Assembly: GCA_946902875.1 (NCBI GenBank)
Contig: OX336345.1
Span: forward strand, 4,495,395 to 4,559,394
Direction of reading: 5' to 3'
Source of the DNA: Nematopogon swammerdamellus
Lineage: Eukaryota > Arthropoda > Insecta > Lepidoptera > Adelidae
Length of the DNA stretch: 64,000 bases
Shown here: positions 53,221 through 63,187 of the stretch, one piece after another
Layout of the letters: every line of letters starts with the position of its first letter
Position numbering within the stretch: the stretch's first letter is position 1
The notes under the pieces: model-generated
What the model saw: the letters and a program-made list of their open reading frames with translations, nothing else
The model's database searches: none
What the model was told of the DNA's origin: nothing
Translations under genes and position numbers: made by a program

Positions 53221-54288
53221 TGGCATAGAACTTCCGGCGCCATATTGAGGGCAAAGCCAAGCTGGCCTCAAAAAAGCTGGGCGTACTGAACAAGGTGCGA
53301 CGGTACTTCACGCCGGGCCAAAAAACTGACGTTGTACAAAACACAGGTTAGGTCCTGCTTGGAGAACTGCTCGCACTTGTGGGATGGCTCAGCTAAATAC
53401 CAGCTTGCGCCGCTAGACTCAATCCAGCGTCGTGCCGTGCGTCTGGTGGGTGACCCCGTGGTGTCCCGCGACTTAGAACCACTGCAACTCCGTAGGGACG
53501 TCGGCTCCCTGAGTGTGTTCTATCGTTTATTTCATAGGGAGTGTTCGGAGGAGCTGTTTAACGCAATTCCGTCGTCCCCATTCCACCTCCGCACTACGCG
53601 TACTGGGCAGGGGATGCACCCCTATTCAATCGACCTACCACGGATGCGCACCAACCGGTTCTGTAGGTCTTTTATTCAAAGAACCGGGAAAATGTGGAAC
53701 GCACTCCCTGCCCATCTATTTCCTCCCAAGTACAGCCTGGGGTTTTTCAATTTTTTTATGTTCTGTGTGTGTGTAGGTTATAGTGTGAATTTTTTTACTT
53801 TTTAAGCCTTTTTTTTCTTAAGGTAGAAATTTGATTTTTGTAATTGTATAATTTTATTATTATTGTTTTTTTTTTCCTTTACTTTAGGTGTGGTTAGTTT
53901 TAGTTAGATTAGTCGTGCTATTTAATATTTAATATGTTATATCTAGTCTAGCCTTTAAGTGTGTGTACTTCTCGGCAAAGTGGGTCCAACTGCAAATCAG
54001 CGCAATAGACAACGTCGTTGTCTCCAATTGCATATGCTGAGTTGGGCCCAATTTGTCGCCATTTTGTTGATGTGCCATATTATGTATACAGGGTTACTTG
54101 TTAAACTGGCGACAAATAAACACTCATTTCATTTCATTTCATTTCATTTCAAAAGGGCCGTGAAAAGGCTCCTGTCAGGCCGGCATGACATTCGCAATCC
54201 CCGTCCATCACAGAATGTCCATGGGCATCGTTAGACACCTACTTGTAGGTGAAACGATGCCACATGTCGCGCTATCGATAAAAAAAAA
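53221..54288 (+). mobile_element. LINE-A 3' portion, the longest copy, itself interrupted
   Basis: Encodes the region after the reverse transcriptase palm: KLGVLNKVRRYFTPGQ, a one-base frameshift in the A run near 53320, then KTQVRSCLENCSHLW, LDSIQRRAVRLV, SVFYRLFHRECSEELFN, RTGKMWNALPAHLFPPKY. The motif order is that of Jockey/CR1-type LINEs. After GGGTTTTTCAA at 53745 a foreign 0.4-kb segment intervenes; the element then resumes with AAAAGGGCCGTGAAAAGG, GGCCGGCATGACATTCGC and GCGCTATCGATAAAAAAAA. The 5' end, endonuclease and catalytic YADD part are missing. Confidence 0.85.
53746..54152 (+). mobile_element. LINE tail nested in LINE-A
   Basis: It begins at TTTTTTTATGTTCTG and ends GGCGACAAATAAACACTCAT, (TTTCA)n. 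The simple-repeat tail after AATAAA is that of a 5'-truncated non-LTR insertion. TTTCAA occurs at both junctions and may be the target duplication. Confidence 0.65.
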
Positions 54289-54375
54289 TAGAATTCCTCA
54301 TGGCATTAAGCTCGCCTATTGCGCCTAATTTGTATAAATTGGTGATTAATAAAGATTATATACATACATACACTA
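54289..54375 (+). mobile_element. LINE-H, right half
   Basis: TAGAATTCCTCATGGCATTA, GCTCGCCTATTGCGCC, AATAAAGATTATATACATAC. It completes the copy started at 53184, with ATAGAAT-like sequence repeated at both LINE-A junctions. Confidence 0.6.
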
Positions 54376-54518
54376 GCTGTGTCCGCGACCAGGCCTTCGT
54401 CACTCGCTCAAGGTCGCGAGTTAAATACCTACCGCTTGGCGTAGCGGCTAATCTATAATTAACAGTGGGCTGCCGCTATCCAGCCAGACCGGGCGCGTGG
54501 CGCTTTCGAATTTAGAAA
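54376..54518 (+). promoter_or_regulatory. Leader of the THAP exon
   Basis: ACTAGCTGTGTCCGCGACC at 54371 resembles an RTE-K head. After it comes sequence with GGGCTGCCGC and CCGGGCGCGTGGCGCTTTCG just upstream of the THAP ATG. It could hold the promoter; no TATA box is clear. Confidence 0.25.
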
Positions 54519-54616
54519 ATGTCGAAATCACGTAAATATTGTGCAGTGGACGGGTGCAAAAGTCAACAGACAAATGAAAACTTGTCTTTTTTTTCATTGT
54601 CGAGAGACGAAGAAAG
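54519..54616 (+). CDS. THAP zinc-finger protein, first coding exon (partial)
   Basis: ATG at 54519 (context GAAAATGTC) opens 32 codons plus 2 nt ending in GAAAG|GTAAGTG, a perfect splice donor at 54617. The peptide begins MSKSRKYCAVDGCKSQQ and ends SFFSLSRDEE. It has the start of a THAP C2CH DNA-binding domain: C-x4-C near the N-terminus and an FxF-P-like FFSLSRD motif before the exon end. In THAP genes and P-element transposases an intron often follows at this point. The second Cys-His pair, the conserved Trp and the AVPTIF motif must lie in later exons; I could not identify these within the window, so this may be a live gene with a long intron, or an orphaned transposon exon. Confidence 0.6.
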
Positions 54617-55205
54617 GTAAGTGTTTCGTTTAGTAGCATTTTGATTTATTTCTAGTAATTTATTTATTCATATAGTAGGAGGTCATTGATTTAAAATGAT
54701 ATTATTATATTGCCAATAACATTAGTTAGATAACGCCGAACAGCGTGGTGTGTATGGCCTAATTCGTATAAGGATAATAGGTACATTGTAGATGATCATT
54801 GATCTTAAATTTATTGATCAAACAAAACTATCACTGGAAGGTTGCACGCAATGCACGCTTCGATGTGAGAAACTAATTGTGACGCTAACGCAAGCATGAA
54901 TTTGTTCGCATGAATTTGCCGTAGCTAAATATCATATCGTTGGTAGCTAGAACGATAAAAGTTGGTAGGTATCATCTTCATTTTATTCCTCACAATAAGA
55001 CAGCACAAAGACACAGCCCTTAACGCGCTGAACGACGCGCTTTCGAGATAGAGTTACACGACAGAAAGAGAAGCGAAATGTAGGCGGTTATCGTGGTTAG
55101 GCATGCAGCTCTGTGCGAGTCAATTTGTACTTTATCGCGTCGTCGCAGAGTAGCTATTTCTTTGTGAGTGTTTGTACAGAGCAGCTTCTGTACGGAGTAC
55201 TCTTT
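54617..55205. other. Putative THAP intron, no further exon found
   Basis: AT-rich. No segment after an AG acceptor encodes the expected C-x2-H continuation. Confidence 0.35.
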
Positions 55206-55385
55206 TCTATTCTGTGCCGCGACTTCGTCCGCGTGGACTTATCACGACGCCATCTACCGGGTTCAATTGTATTTTCAAACCATCCAGGGACCCACTCAAA
55301 TATACACACAAATCGTCCAGTCATCATCCAAATCGGTCCAGCCGTTTAGGCGCGGAGTTAGGTCACAAACACAGTAGAATTTATA
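55206..55385 (+). mobile_element. RTE-K type unit
   Basis: CTGTGCCGCGACTTCGTCCG, CGTGGACTTATC, then ATCCAAATCGGTCCAGCCG, TTTAGGCGCGGAGTTAGG and GAATTTATATGTATAAGAAG. This is the head and tail grammar of the RTE-K family in about 180 bp, showing its normal short size. Confidence 0.6.
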
Positions 55386-56056
55386 TGTATAAGAAGGATA
55401 CATAAATTCATCAAAATTGTGTCAAAAAACGATGATTAAAAACAAAAAACCACACGGACCGGTTTATGTGGTTCATGTCGCTCATTCATAAGGTTTATCT
55501 GTATCAAATACTAAGCAGATTCCAAAATAGATCAGAGGGGAAATTGAAAAAATATATGTGTTCTCCATACATATTGATAGTATTTTTCGAAAATACATGC
55601 AGTATTCACCACCAGTAACACATTTCAAAGGTCTACATAAATATACCCATCTATTTAAAATCCAATTTATATCTCAAACCAAAACAAGATCGCATCAACC
55701 CCTTTAGTGACGGCTAGTTTCATCCGCATCCAGCCGGAATGACATTCGAAATCACACATCTCGCGCCGTAAATAACTTCAAAAGACCGCACTAAGCCTTC
55801 CCGCGGAGCTCTAATAAGGTTCTACTCCTCTTTTCCCTTCACTCGGGCCAATTACGTAGTTCTAGGACCAATATGCGACTGATAAACGACGGTTAGCCCT
55901 TTTAACCGTGCCGCTAACGGTTGAAAAAGGGCTAGTCCACACTCAGTAAAATGTTGGAATTTACGTTGACAAGTGATAAATATGTATTCATATTTGAAAT
56001 AATAAATAAAACAATATAAAAATTAAAAATGCTGGTACATAGTGTCTTTATATTTA
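55386..56056. other. No gene; imperfect hairpin near 55890
   Basis: GTTAGCCCTTTTAACCG (55890) and CGGTTGAAAAAGGGCTAG (55917) form an imperfect stem. The rest is unplaced. Confidence 0.35.
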
Positions 56057-56163
56057 CGAGTGGAAGAGGCGGCAGAGATGTGTCAGGCTCGTGGCACGTG
56101 GAGATCCGCTGTCTCTGCCTACCCCACTGGGAAACAGGCGTGATGCTATGTATGTATGTATGT
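56057..56163 (+). mobile_element. Rep-G with (ATGT)n
   Basis: GAGTGGAAGAGGCGGCAGAG, CACGTGGAGATCCGCTGTCT, TGCCTACCCCACTGGGAAAC, AGGCGTGATGCTATGTATG. Opposite orientation to 15771. Confidence 0.7.
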
Positions 56164-56522
56164 ATAGTTATCTTTATCAAAATATATGTTTTTTAAATAA
56201 GGTTTTATATACAACGTTTATTGTATATTGTATAATTTCATCTACATATAAGTAGGTAATCCACTCTTGGATACATCGAAAATTCCGTCAGTTCTATTTC
56301 AATGCGAGGAAGACTGACAAACAAACTTTGCAAGTCGCAATATTTGGTTAATAGGTACCAAACGTATCCTAGTTACATTACATACAAATAAATTAATCGA
56401 TACTACCGCTCACAAGAACATTAGATATTATTTAAAACATTAAGGTTAATACTTAAGAATCTAACAACACCTATTTACAAAAATTTACTTTTAAGTTTAA
56501 GATTAAATTATCCGTGCTTTCC
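56164..56522. other. No recognised feature
   Basis: AT-rich, unplaced. Confidence 0.4.
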
Positions 56523-56665
56523 GGCCAGTTCAGTGCAGCCGACACGACCAAACGGAAGGCGGATGGCACCATGGCAATATTCCGATAGGACCAATGTCTA
56601 ATTGGATGACATCACATACGGTGGTAGGTGATGCAGCCAACCCTGTCAGTTTCCATTAAAAAAGT
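56523..56665 (+). mobile_element. Rep-B 3' end, diverged
   Basis: CAGTTCAGTGCAGCCGACAC, GACCAAACGGAAGGC, GTAGGTGATGCAGCCAACCC, GTCAGTTTCCATTAAAAAA. Confidence 0.65.
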
Positions 56666-56699
56666 TCCGTACTGTCTAGCAGGCATTAGTTAGTATAGC

Positions 56700-56905
56700 A
56701 CTGCTGTAGCGGTGTCGCCGTCTCGAAGCCGACAAAACTGCGGGAAGCAAATTGAAGCGAGCTGGGCGGCGGCGGCGTTTGATCCGCGCCTCTTATCGAA
56801 TACATCCTGCTGTGTCCTCGATATCCACCCTCACAGTCGTCCACCGGCATTACGTAGACCGACAGCGGCGGCAGTGGCAATGGAAGAAGGAAAGAGGAGA
56901 GGTAA
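56700..56905 (+). other. GC-rich block ending in a donor-like site
   Basis: CpG-rich sequence (GGGCGGCGGCGGCG, CAGCGGCGGCAGTGGC) with an ATG at 56880 and AGGAGAG|GTAACAG at 56901. It could be a 5' exon of an unknown gene; the two other open frames across it are not persuasive. Confidence 0.2.
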
Positions 56906-56974
56906 CAGTGTTTTTTTTTAACACAGATACAAGGAATATTTTAGTTTTGACAAAACTCACTATTCCATATTATT

Positions 56975-57104
56975 CGGATAGATAGGCCTAGATGGAAATA
57001 CATTATTGCTCCAAACATATCTTACAGAAACTAGCACAACATAATATTTATATGAGGTGCAGTGCAACGGCGTACTTAACCCTTACTAGCGATTTATTCG
57101 AGCC
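56975..57104 (-). mobile_element. LINE-J 3' end
   Basis: GGATAGATAGGCCTAGATGG, AAATACATTATTGCTCC, ATATGAGGTGCAGTGCAACG. It abuts SINE-E. Confidence 0.5.
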
Positions 57105-57335
57105 ACCCTCCACCTTTGCGGCTACAATTTGAGCCTACCACATAGTAACGGGCAAGGGAAGGGACCTACAGTTTTACACCGGTTCCGAACGGTGAAGCAG
57201 CAGGTGTAGGTATGCACGTAAATTTTTTCATCAGAAAAAACTCATTGGTACACGCCGACGGATTCGAACCGACGACCTCCCGTATGAGAAGCCGATGTGA
57301 GAAAACACACCAACCACCAATGAGCGCGCTCGGAC
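57105..57335 (-). mobile_element. SINE-E, head half
   Basis: Reversed B box GGATTCGAACC (57260-57270) is a perfect match. Body: CTACAATTTGAGCCTACC, CACCGGTTCCGAACGGTGAA, GCAGCAGGTGTAGGTATGC. The 3' half is missing. Confidence 0.75.
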
Positions 57336-57345
57336 TGTTCTCGCT

Positions 57346-57684
57346 AGGAACTCGATCGTGGTACAACCTGAGACCACGCTAGCTGGCGGTTCACGTAGTC
57401 ACCCCAACGGCCTCGTGTACGCATTGCTCCCTAGGGAATCTGGTGGAGGTGTGAAACTACTATTCATCCTTCGAATTGACTATGGACTAGTCATTGGGGT
57501 TTTCGCTTTCGTTTTTTTTTGGGTTTTCTGCTAATGGAATTAGAATTTCGCTTTGTATGTAGGTGCTTCGTGCACTTATTTATTTTTTATTTTTGGCTCC
57601 TCATCACCCATAGGTCGGCTGGAAGAAATCAGTCATCAGTAAGTTGGATATATTAATTTATCCTATACTTTTTGCTTTGTTTTT
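57346..57684. other. No recognised feature
   Basis: T-rich tracts, unplaced. Confidence 0.4.
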
Positions 57685-57760
57685 GCGAGCGAGTCTGGGC
57701 TTCTCTTGCTCGCGGTGAAGTCCGAGGTTCGAGTCCGGTCGGCGAGTACAAATGATATTT
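57685..57760 (+). mobile_element. tRNA-like SINE head
   Basis: Perfect B box GGTTCGAGTCC (57726-57736) preceded by GCGAGCGAGTCTGGGCTTCT, which aligns with the SINE-E head. The body after it differs from SINE-E. Confidence 0.5.
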
Positions 57761-57949
57761 TTTTTACCATACCTTCTCCAGTAGCAGCTCCGTGGTTCGG
57801 ATTCCATGTAAAGCTTTCTGCACATTGTGGCATAAACTGTTTCCAGTATCTTAGAATATCATAATCAAAATCAACTACAGCTTCATGGCTTGTTTTTTCC
57901 AGTTATGGCTTTGTTTAGGAGATATCTAATATTTACTTGAGTGGCAGCA

Positions 57950-58130
57950 CCATCGCCTATTTACTCCCAAGTACAGCCTGCAGTTTTTCAAAAGGGGCGT
58001 AGAAAGGCTCCTGTCAGGCCGGCATGACATTCGCATCGCAATCCCCGTGCATCACAGAATGTCCATGGGCATCATCGTTAGTACCTTCTAGTAGGTGAAA
58101 AAATGTCACATGTCGCGCTATCCATAAAAC
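57950..58130 (+). mobile_element. LINE-A 3' end fragment
   Basis: CCAAGTACAGCCTGCAGTTT, TTCAAAAGGGGCGTAGAAAG, GGCCGGCATGACATTCGC, GTCGCGCTATCCATAAAAC. It shows the uninterrupted form of the site that is split at 53746. Confidence 0.8.
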
Positions 58131-58719
58131 GTTGTTGATACACAGAGGGTTATGTTATGTTATGTAGCAACTCCCTTCTTCCATGCATACCTAACGAGTG
58201 CGGGGCAAAGCGACTGCGCGGTTTCTCCAAGCCGCCCACACCGCCCGCTAGTCAATAATTATAATTATCTACTTTACAAATTGTTTATACGTTTTTTTTA
58301 ACTTTATATTCTCGAGTAATCACCTCAATAGACAGACTGACGGACGGACAGACTGATGTACATTATACTGATCGATTTTACATATGCTTTCCTGCCAGCA
58401 TCATCGCTGCTAACGGAACCCCAAAATATGTGTACATCACGAATCGTCCACTCGACTTACAGATTATCTCATAAATAAGTTACCTGAAATATTTCTATAG
58501 CTACAAAAGAAATAACAATTAAAACGTAAAGGAAAAGAAAAAAAAAAGTGAAAAGGATTACTAGAGTGCGGTCAGAGAGAGGATTGCGCGGTTGAATAAT
58601 TTTGAAAAGATTATGATATTATCTTCTTATCTTAGAGGTAAGACCAGAACAAAGACACCGCACATTATTTTCGACTTTAACAGAAAATCAATCGCATTTC
58701 TCGGAGTACAGTACATTGG
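58131..58719. other. No recognised gene
   Basis: A GACA/GACG stretch at 58331-58355 resembles microsatellite cores of other repeats but without Rep-D flanks. Confidence 0.35.
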
Positions 58720-58967
58720 TACAGTAATTGATGTTGTGCTGCAAGAGTTCTTGTAAATAACAGCACAACACCGACCACGACGCTTGGCCAATTATTAGGA
58801 TAAGCTAACTATTAAGGAGCAAGTAAAGTTATCCACTGCATGACTGTGGAAGGACCGTGTTAAGGTGAGAGGTGGCTACCCTATCGCCCTTTAGCACGGC
58901 ATCTTGGGCTTATCCCTATAAGTCGCCTTTTATACTAGCACGAGGAGAGATGCAATGGGCTTATTTT
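58720..58967 (-). mobile_element. Rep-C, 5' three quarters
   Basis: GTTGTGCTGCAAGAGTTCTT, CAGCACAACACCGACCACG, CATGACTGTGGAAGGACCGT, CGCCCTTTAGCACGGCATCT, CACGAGGAGAGATGCAATGG. Confidence 0.75.
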
Positions 58968-58979
58968 TTATTTAATTTA

Positions 58980-59250
58980 ATGCGGTATGGGTGGCTCAGT
59001 CAGAGGGGCCAAAGCACATGCTCCGACCAGCCAATATCACCACCAAGGTAGGTGCCACAAAGGAGGCTTGCCTTTGGATTGCTGGCTATACTGGACTAGA
59101 GGAGAACACGGCCGAGGCTGCTATGCGGCCATCTTAAATCCAGTATGGTGTTACCAACGCAGTCGGCTACAATCAAGGAGGATACAGACTGTATGCTCGG
59201 TGGCTACAATTAGAGCCTACCACCTAGTAAGGGGCAAGGGAAGTAGCGGG
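58980..59250 (-). mobile_element. SINE-E, body
   Basis: GGGGCCAAAGCACATGCTCC, GACCAGCCAATATCACCACC, GGATTGCTGGCTATACTGG, GCGGCCATCTTAAATCCAG, GAGCCTACCACCTAGTAAGG. The tRNA head is missing; a 34-bp insertion-like stretch sits near 59180. Confidence 0.75.
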
Positions 59251-59675
59251 TCACATCGACGTAAAAAATACATGACAGTTTGTAAGGAACTTTACAAAGG
59301 TATAGTATAGCATTTGTATAGTTTTTCAGTCTGCCCGCATGGATTGCCATTCTAAGAACTTCTCTTATGCACACAGCTTTGGCGTCATACAAAACCTATA
59401 GTCTAGCGTTAGAGATCGTATTACTTATGAAACTTATTAACGTGTATTATGCATAACATTCTATGCTCTACTTAATAAGCAACATAGTGGAGCGACGAGA
59501 CACGCGGTAGCGTGGTCGAGAGCGATTTTTACTCCAGCGTATATATAAAGTGTTTCCATACTCAATGCAAATATATAGGGACACCTAGATACCAACCATA
59601 ATACTCGTTAAAAAAAATATATAGACATATTTTTAGCGTAAGTTTTCGAGAAAAACAAAGTATGTCTAAGTTTAG
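59251..59675. other. No recognised feature
   Basis: Unplaced, AT-rich toward 59600. Confidence 0.4.
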
Positions 59676-60098
59676 CGGTGGGTGGCCGAGTGGTTTGGGC
59701 TTCGTCACCTCATGCGAGAGGTCCGAGGTTCGAATTCGGTCGGCGTGTGTTTTTTCACCAACTAATGCGTTTTTTTCTGGCGAAAAAATTTACGTGCATA
59801 CCTACACCTGCTGCTTCACCGTGCGGAACCGGTGTAAAAGTGTAGGTCTCTTCCCTTGCCCTTTACTAGGTGTTACTTAAACTCAAATTGTAGCCGACTG
59901 GGTTGATACCACCGCACTTGATGTAAGATGGCCGCATAGCAGCTTCGGTTGTTTTCTCCTCTAGGCCAGTATAGACAGCAATCCAGGGAAGTCTTCGGTA
60001 TGGAACCTACTTTCTCGGAGGTGATATTGGCTGGTCGGAGCATGTGCTTTGGCCCCTCCGATTCAGCCAGCCGTGCCGGATTACATATAAAAAAAAAA
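59676..60098 (+). mobile_element. SINE-E, full length
   Basis: About 420 bp. tRNA-related head with a perfect A box TGGCCGAGTGG (59683-59693) and B box GGTTCGAATTC (59727-59737, one mismatch), conserved body CACCTGCTGCTTCACC, GGCCGCATAGCAGC, TTCTCCTCTAGGCC, GATATTGGCTGGTCGGAGC, and a poly(A) end at 60089-60098. RNA polymerase III transcription is expected from the boxes. Confidence 0.85.
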
Positions 60099-60103
60099 TT
60101 CTA

Positions 60104-60488
60104 AGATGAAAACGCGCCACTGGGTATCTAAACAGATGATTATTTGAGGTGATTGATACTCATGGCCTCGCGCCGCGCCGCGGTGCGTCCCGTGCCCTCA
60201 AGGTCATTGACTCTCCTTTAAACAGTACCAAATTCACCTCTCTTTCTCAATTCGCTGGCATGAGATGCCATGCTAGCAGATTTTCGGACTATTGCTGGCA
60301 CACTTGTTGGTGTGAGAATGAAACAATTTTGAGAAACGATTTGTTCTAAAAAGCCCAATATCCACAACAAAAGGGCGTTGAGCCTCTCGGCGACGAGTCA
60401 GCCTTTGTGGCATCGCTAAGACGTGGAATTGTCTGCGTATGCTTTTTGAAATTTCCTGGAGCTTTTAAAGGTCTAATATTAATTATAT
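60104..60488. other. No recognised feature
   Basis: No repeat family placed. Confidence 0.4.
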
Positions 60489-60580
60489 GGTGAGAAGTGG
60501 CTACCCTATCGCCCTTTAGCACGGCATCTTGGGCTTATCCCTAAGTCGCCTTTTACGACAAGCACTAGGAGAGATGAAGA
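60489..60580 (-). mobile_element. Rep-C fragment
   Basis: GGTGAGAAGTGGCTACCCTA, CCCTTTAGCACGGCATCTTG, TTACGACAAGCACTAGG, GAGATGAAG. Confidence 0.7.
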
Positions 60581-60611
60581 TCGTTTAGGCTATTAAGCCT
60601 AAACGATCTTC
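60576..60611. repeat. Perfect 16-bp hairpin
   Basis: GAAGATCGTTTAGGCT (60576-60591), loop ATTA, AGCCTAAACGATCTTC (60596-60611). It begins within the end of the Rep-C fragment. Confidence 0.9.
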
Positions 60612-60735
60612 TAAGAGTCCGCAAATCTGCTGGATGTCGACGACAACATTTGTCCGTCGACGAAGCCATGCATTCCGGTTTTCATTATAATATTAAGTCA
60701 GTAGGTACTGTTAAATTTTTGCGTTCACGTAAAAG

Positions 60736-60781
60736 ATAAGCTTTCTCGAAGAATGCATGTCAATAAGGGCGAGGCCGAAGG
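60736..60781 (+). repeat. Solitary degenerate 68-bp satellite unit
   Basis: GATAAGCTTTCTCGAAGAAT, GCATGTCAATAAGGGCGAGG, CCGAAGG aligns with about two thirds of the satellite unit of 44726-47397 with a handful of changes. LINE-A starts right after it. Confidence 0.7.
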
Positions 60782-60899
60782 GCGCCTGTCAGGCCTTGCA
60801 TGAAATTCGCAACCCCGCATACGACTGAATCTACATGGGCGTCGTAGGACATTCTTGTAGGTGACTCGGTAATACAAGTTGCGCGTTCTCTAAAAAAAA
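60781..60899 (+). mobile_element. LINE-A 3' end fragment
   Basis: GGCGCCTGTCAGGCCTTGC, CATGGGCGTCGTAGGACATT, GCGCGTTCTCTAAAAAAAA. Confidence 0.7.
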
Positions 60900-60934
60900 T
60901 CTTGCGTAGGTTCTAAGCAAACATACTTACAGAT

Positions 60935-61107
60935 CACACACGCTGAATCCCGACAATCGGGATAAGCAGAGTAATCGGTGTTGTGCTGCAAGAACTCTGG
61001 TAAATTACAGCACAACACCGACCACCACGTTTCGCAAAGTATTCGAACAAGATTCAATCGATCAAGCAGCAAGTAAGGCACGAAGACCCACCAGCTGCAT
61101 GACTCAA
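60935..61107 (-). mobile_element. Rep-C 3' module with hairpin
   Basis: CACACGCTGAATCCCGACA, ATCGGGATAAGCAGAGTAAT, CGGTGTTGTGCTGCAAG, ACAGCACAACACCGACCACC, ACCCACCAGCTGCATGACTC. The stem ATCCCGA-CAA-TCGGGAT is perfect here. Confidence 0.8.
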
Positions 61108-61569
61108 ACATTTGATTCCATTTTCTGTCACACTGAGACAAAGCACTTTTAGTTTCTAAGTTTCTACTGGAATAACAAAATAGATGCATCGGCATTATCG
61201 CTGCGAAGTGTATCTGCGATCTAAGATCGCGACCTCTCCGAATTCTCTGGAAGACAAGTAAGCTAGGGGCTCCCGTATTATGTTGTTCGGGCTTAGCGCG
61301 AAATTTGCCTCGTCGGCCTTTATCAAGACATTACATTAGTGGAGTAAGATGAGGGGTTTGCATAAATTATCAGGGGCTTAACATTTGAATATTGCCAAGG
61401 CAACAGGAAATGCTCCGATATAAACAGAAACTGGAGTTGAGAAAGTACCTTCTCACTGGACAAAGAGATAATATTGATAGGTCATAACATCTGGCAATAA
61501 TCAAGTAAGTATTATAACTATTGAGATTAATAAAATAATAAAAATCATCAAACTGTGCGCCATCGAGAA
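61108..61569. other. No recognised feature
   Basis: Frames here look like chance. Confidence 0.4.
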
Positions 61570-61812
61570 GACGTAGCTCAAATTGTAACCAACTGGGTGG
61601 CAACCACCGGTTGTAAGATGTACTGGTTGTACTGGTTGTAAGATGGCCGCATAGCGGCCCCGGCTGTGTTCTCCTCTAGCACAGTATAGCCATCAATCCA
61701 AACGGAAGTTTCCAGTATGGCAACTACCTTCTCAGAGTTGATATTGGCTAGTCAGAGCATGTGCTTTGGCCCCTCTGACTCAGCCACCCATACTAGATCA
61801 CAAAAAAAAACA
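61570..61812 (+). mobile_element. SINE-E 3' half
   Basis: CTCAAATTGTAACCAACTGG, then a tandemly repeated TACTGGTTGTAAGATG near 61620, GGCCGCATAGCGGCCCCGGC, AGAGCATGTGCTTTGGCCCC, and an A-rich end. Confidence 0.75.
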
Positions 61813-61855
61813 TTTGGTTTTGAGGCTGGTTCAAAATGTTGTACCTAACTGTAGG

Positions 61856-62110
61856 TCCCTTCCCTTCTTACCTTACTAGGTAGTAGGGTTTATCCCGCCC
61901 GGGTTGGTACCACCGCACTGAATGAAACGTCGGTCGAAACGGCTATGTAAATAGTTCATGTTTTCCGTCCAGTTCAATGTAGCCGACATTAAATGAAGGG
62001 AAGCACTGACATGGCACCTAGTTCACCCGGTGTTATGGGCTGACATCACGGATGCTGTAGGTGATGTAGCCAACGGTGTCAGTCTGGATAAAAATAAATA
62101 AATAAAAAAA
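61856..62110 (+). mobile_element. Rep-B, 3' three quarters
   Basis: CTTACTAGGTAGTAGGGTTT-like start, GGGTTGGTACCACCGCACTG, GTCGGTCGAAACGGCTATG, GGCTGACATCACGGATGCTG, and tail (AAAT)n. Confidence 0.8.
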
Positions 62111-62754
62111 GATTAAAAATATCAAATCAATGAAAAAACATTCGACATCAGTGAAATCGTAAAGTAGATAGATAAGGAATAAAAAGAAGATGTCGCTGTC
62201 AATGAAAACATTAAAAAGCAGAAAAGAAAAGAAATTAATGTAGGCCAAGGTTAAAGCACATTATGGGGCCCTCCAACTATTTGGGGGGCAATAAAATTCC
62301 GCTTAAGCCGCGCTCGTTTCTAAAATGTGATTTAAATTTTGTCTTGACCTCAGAACCTATTTCGTCGGGGAAGGCTCATTAGGCGCTGTGAAAAATTGTT
62401 AATGTTCCTACCCTAATGTATTTTCGAGTGTGAAAGGCGAAACGCGTCGGCTTTTGTGTTTGATATCTCAGTGTTTTTGTGATCCATAACTTTATGTATG
62501 GGGACAATGCTGACGAGGAGAAAAGAAGGTTTAATGTTCTCTCGGGAAGCGTTTAGAACTGATTTTGCATAATCTACATTGAAACCATGCTTTTTGACCT
62601 ATTTTTTGGGAAAGGAATTTAAAAGGTTTGTTCTTCTACTTTACTCGACATTATAAATACTTTTTTGAGATTATTTACACAATCTGAGCTGAAGTAAAAT
62701 TTTACGTGGCGACCGACTTACTAATAAAAACGATAATACATAGGTATAATATTT
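62111..62754. other. No recognised gene
   Basis: Unplaced sequence, no repeat family. Confidence 0.4.
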
Positions 62755-62857
62755 CTTTCTATTCTATTCTGCTCTGTTCTGCTCTGTTCTGCTCTGCTCT
62801 GTTCTATTCTGCTCTGCTCTGTTCTGTTCTCTTCTGTTCTCTTCTGTTCTGTTCTAC
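62755..62857. repeat. (TCTGY)n pentanucleotide microsatellite
   Basis: About 20 units of TTCTG/CTCTG/TTCTA type. The frame through it is an artefact. Confidence 0.95.
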
Positions 62858-62918
62858 AATAATATTTAATAGGCTTTGGTATGTATGTGACCTACATATA
62901 TAGACACATAACACTTTT

Positions 62919-62990
62919 TTTTCATTGAAAGCTCGACATGTGTCGCCGAGCCACCCATAAGGTGTCTAACGACGCCCATGGACATTCGAC
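62919..62990 (-). mobile_element. LINE-A terminal fragment
   Basis: TTTCATTGAAAGCTCGACAT, GAGCCACCCATAAGGTGTCT, AACGACGCCCATGGACATTC. Confidence 0.8.
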
Positions 62991-63187
62991 ACGCGACACT
63001 TGCCAAACTGTGCGTAATCGCTCCTATAGGAAACCATTTGGTGTCACTGTCGTCGCCCTGCGACACGTCTGTCGTGGTCGCTGTGTACGGAATCGCACAA
63101 ATAATCCAGATACCACGTTAGCACAGCGGTAACAGAATCAGATACGCGAATTTTCGGAAGTCATTTAAAGCTTTTTCATGTTGTTGT

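Noticed and set aside
57249..57340. Possible tRNA gene from a perfect B box
   Set aside because: The flanking body matches SINE-E copies elsewhere and no cloverleaf can be closed.
62755..62903. Frame through the TCTGY repeat
   Set aside because: Pentanucleotide microsatellite, low complexity only.
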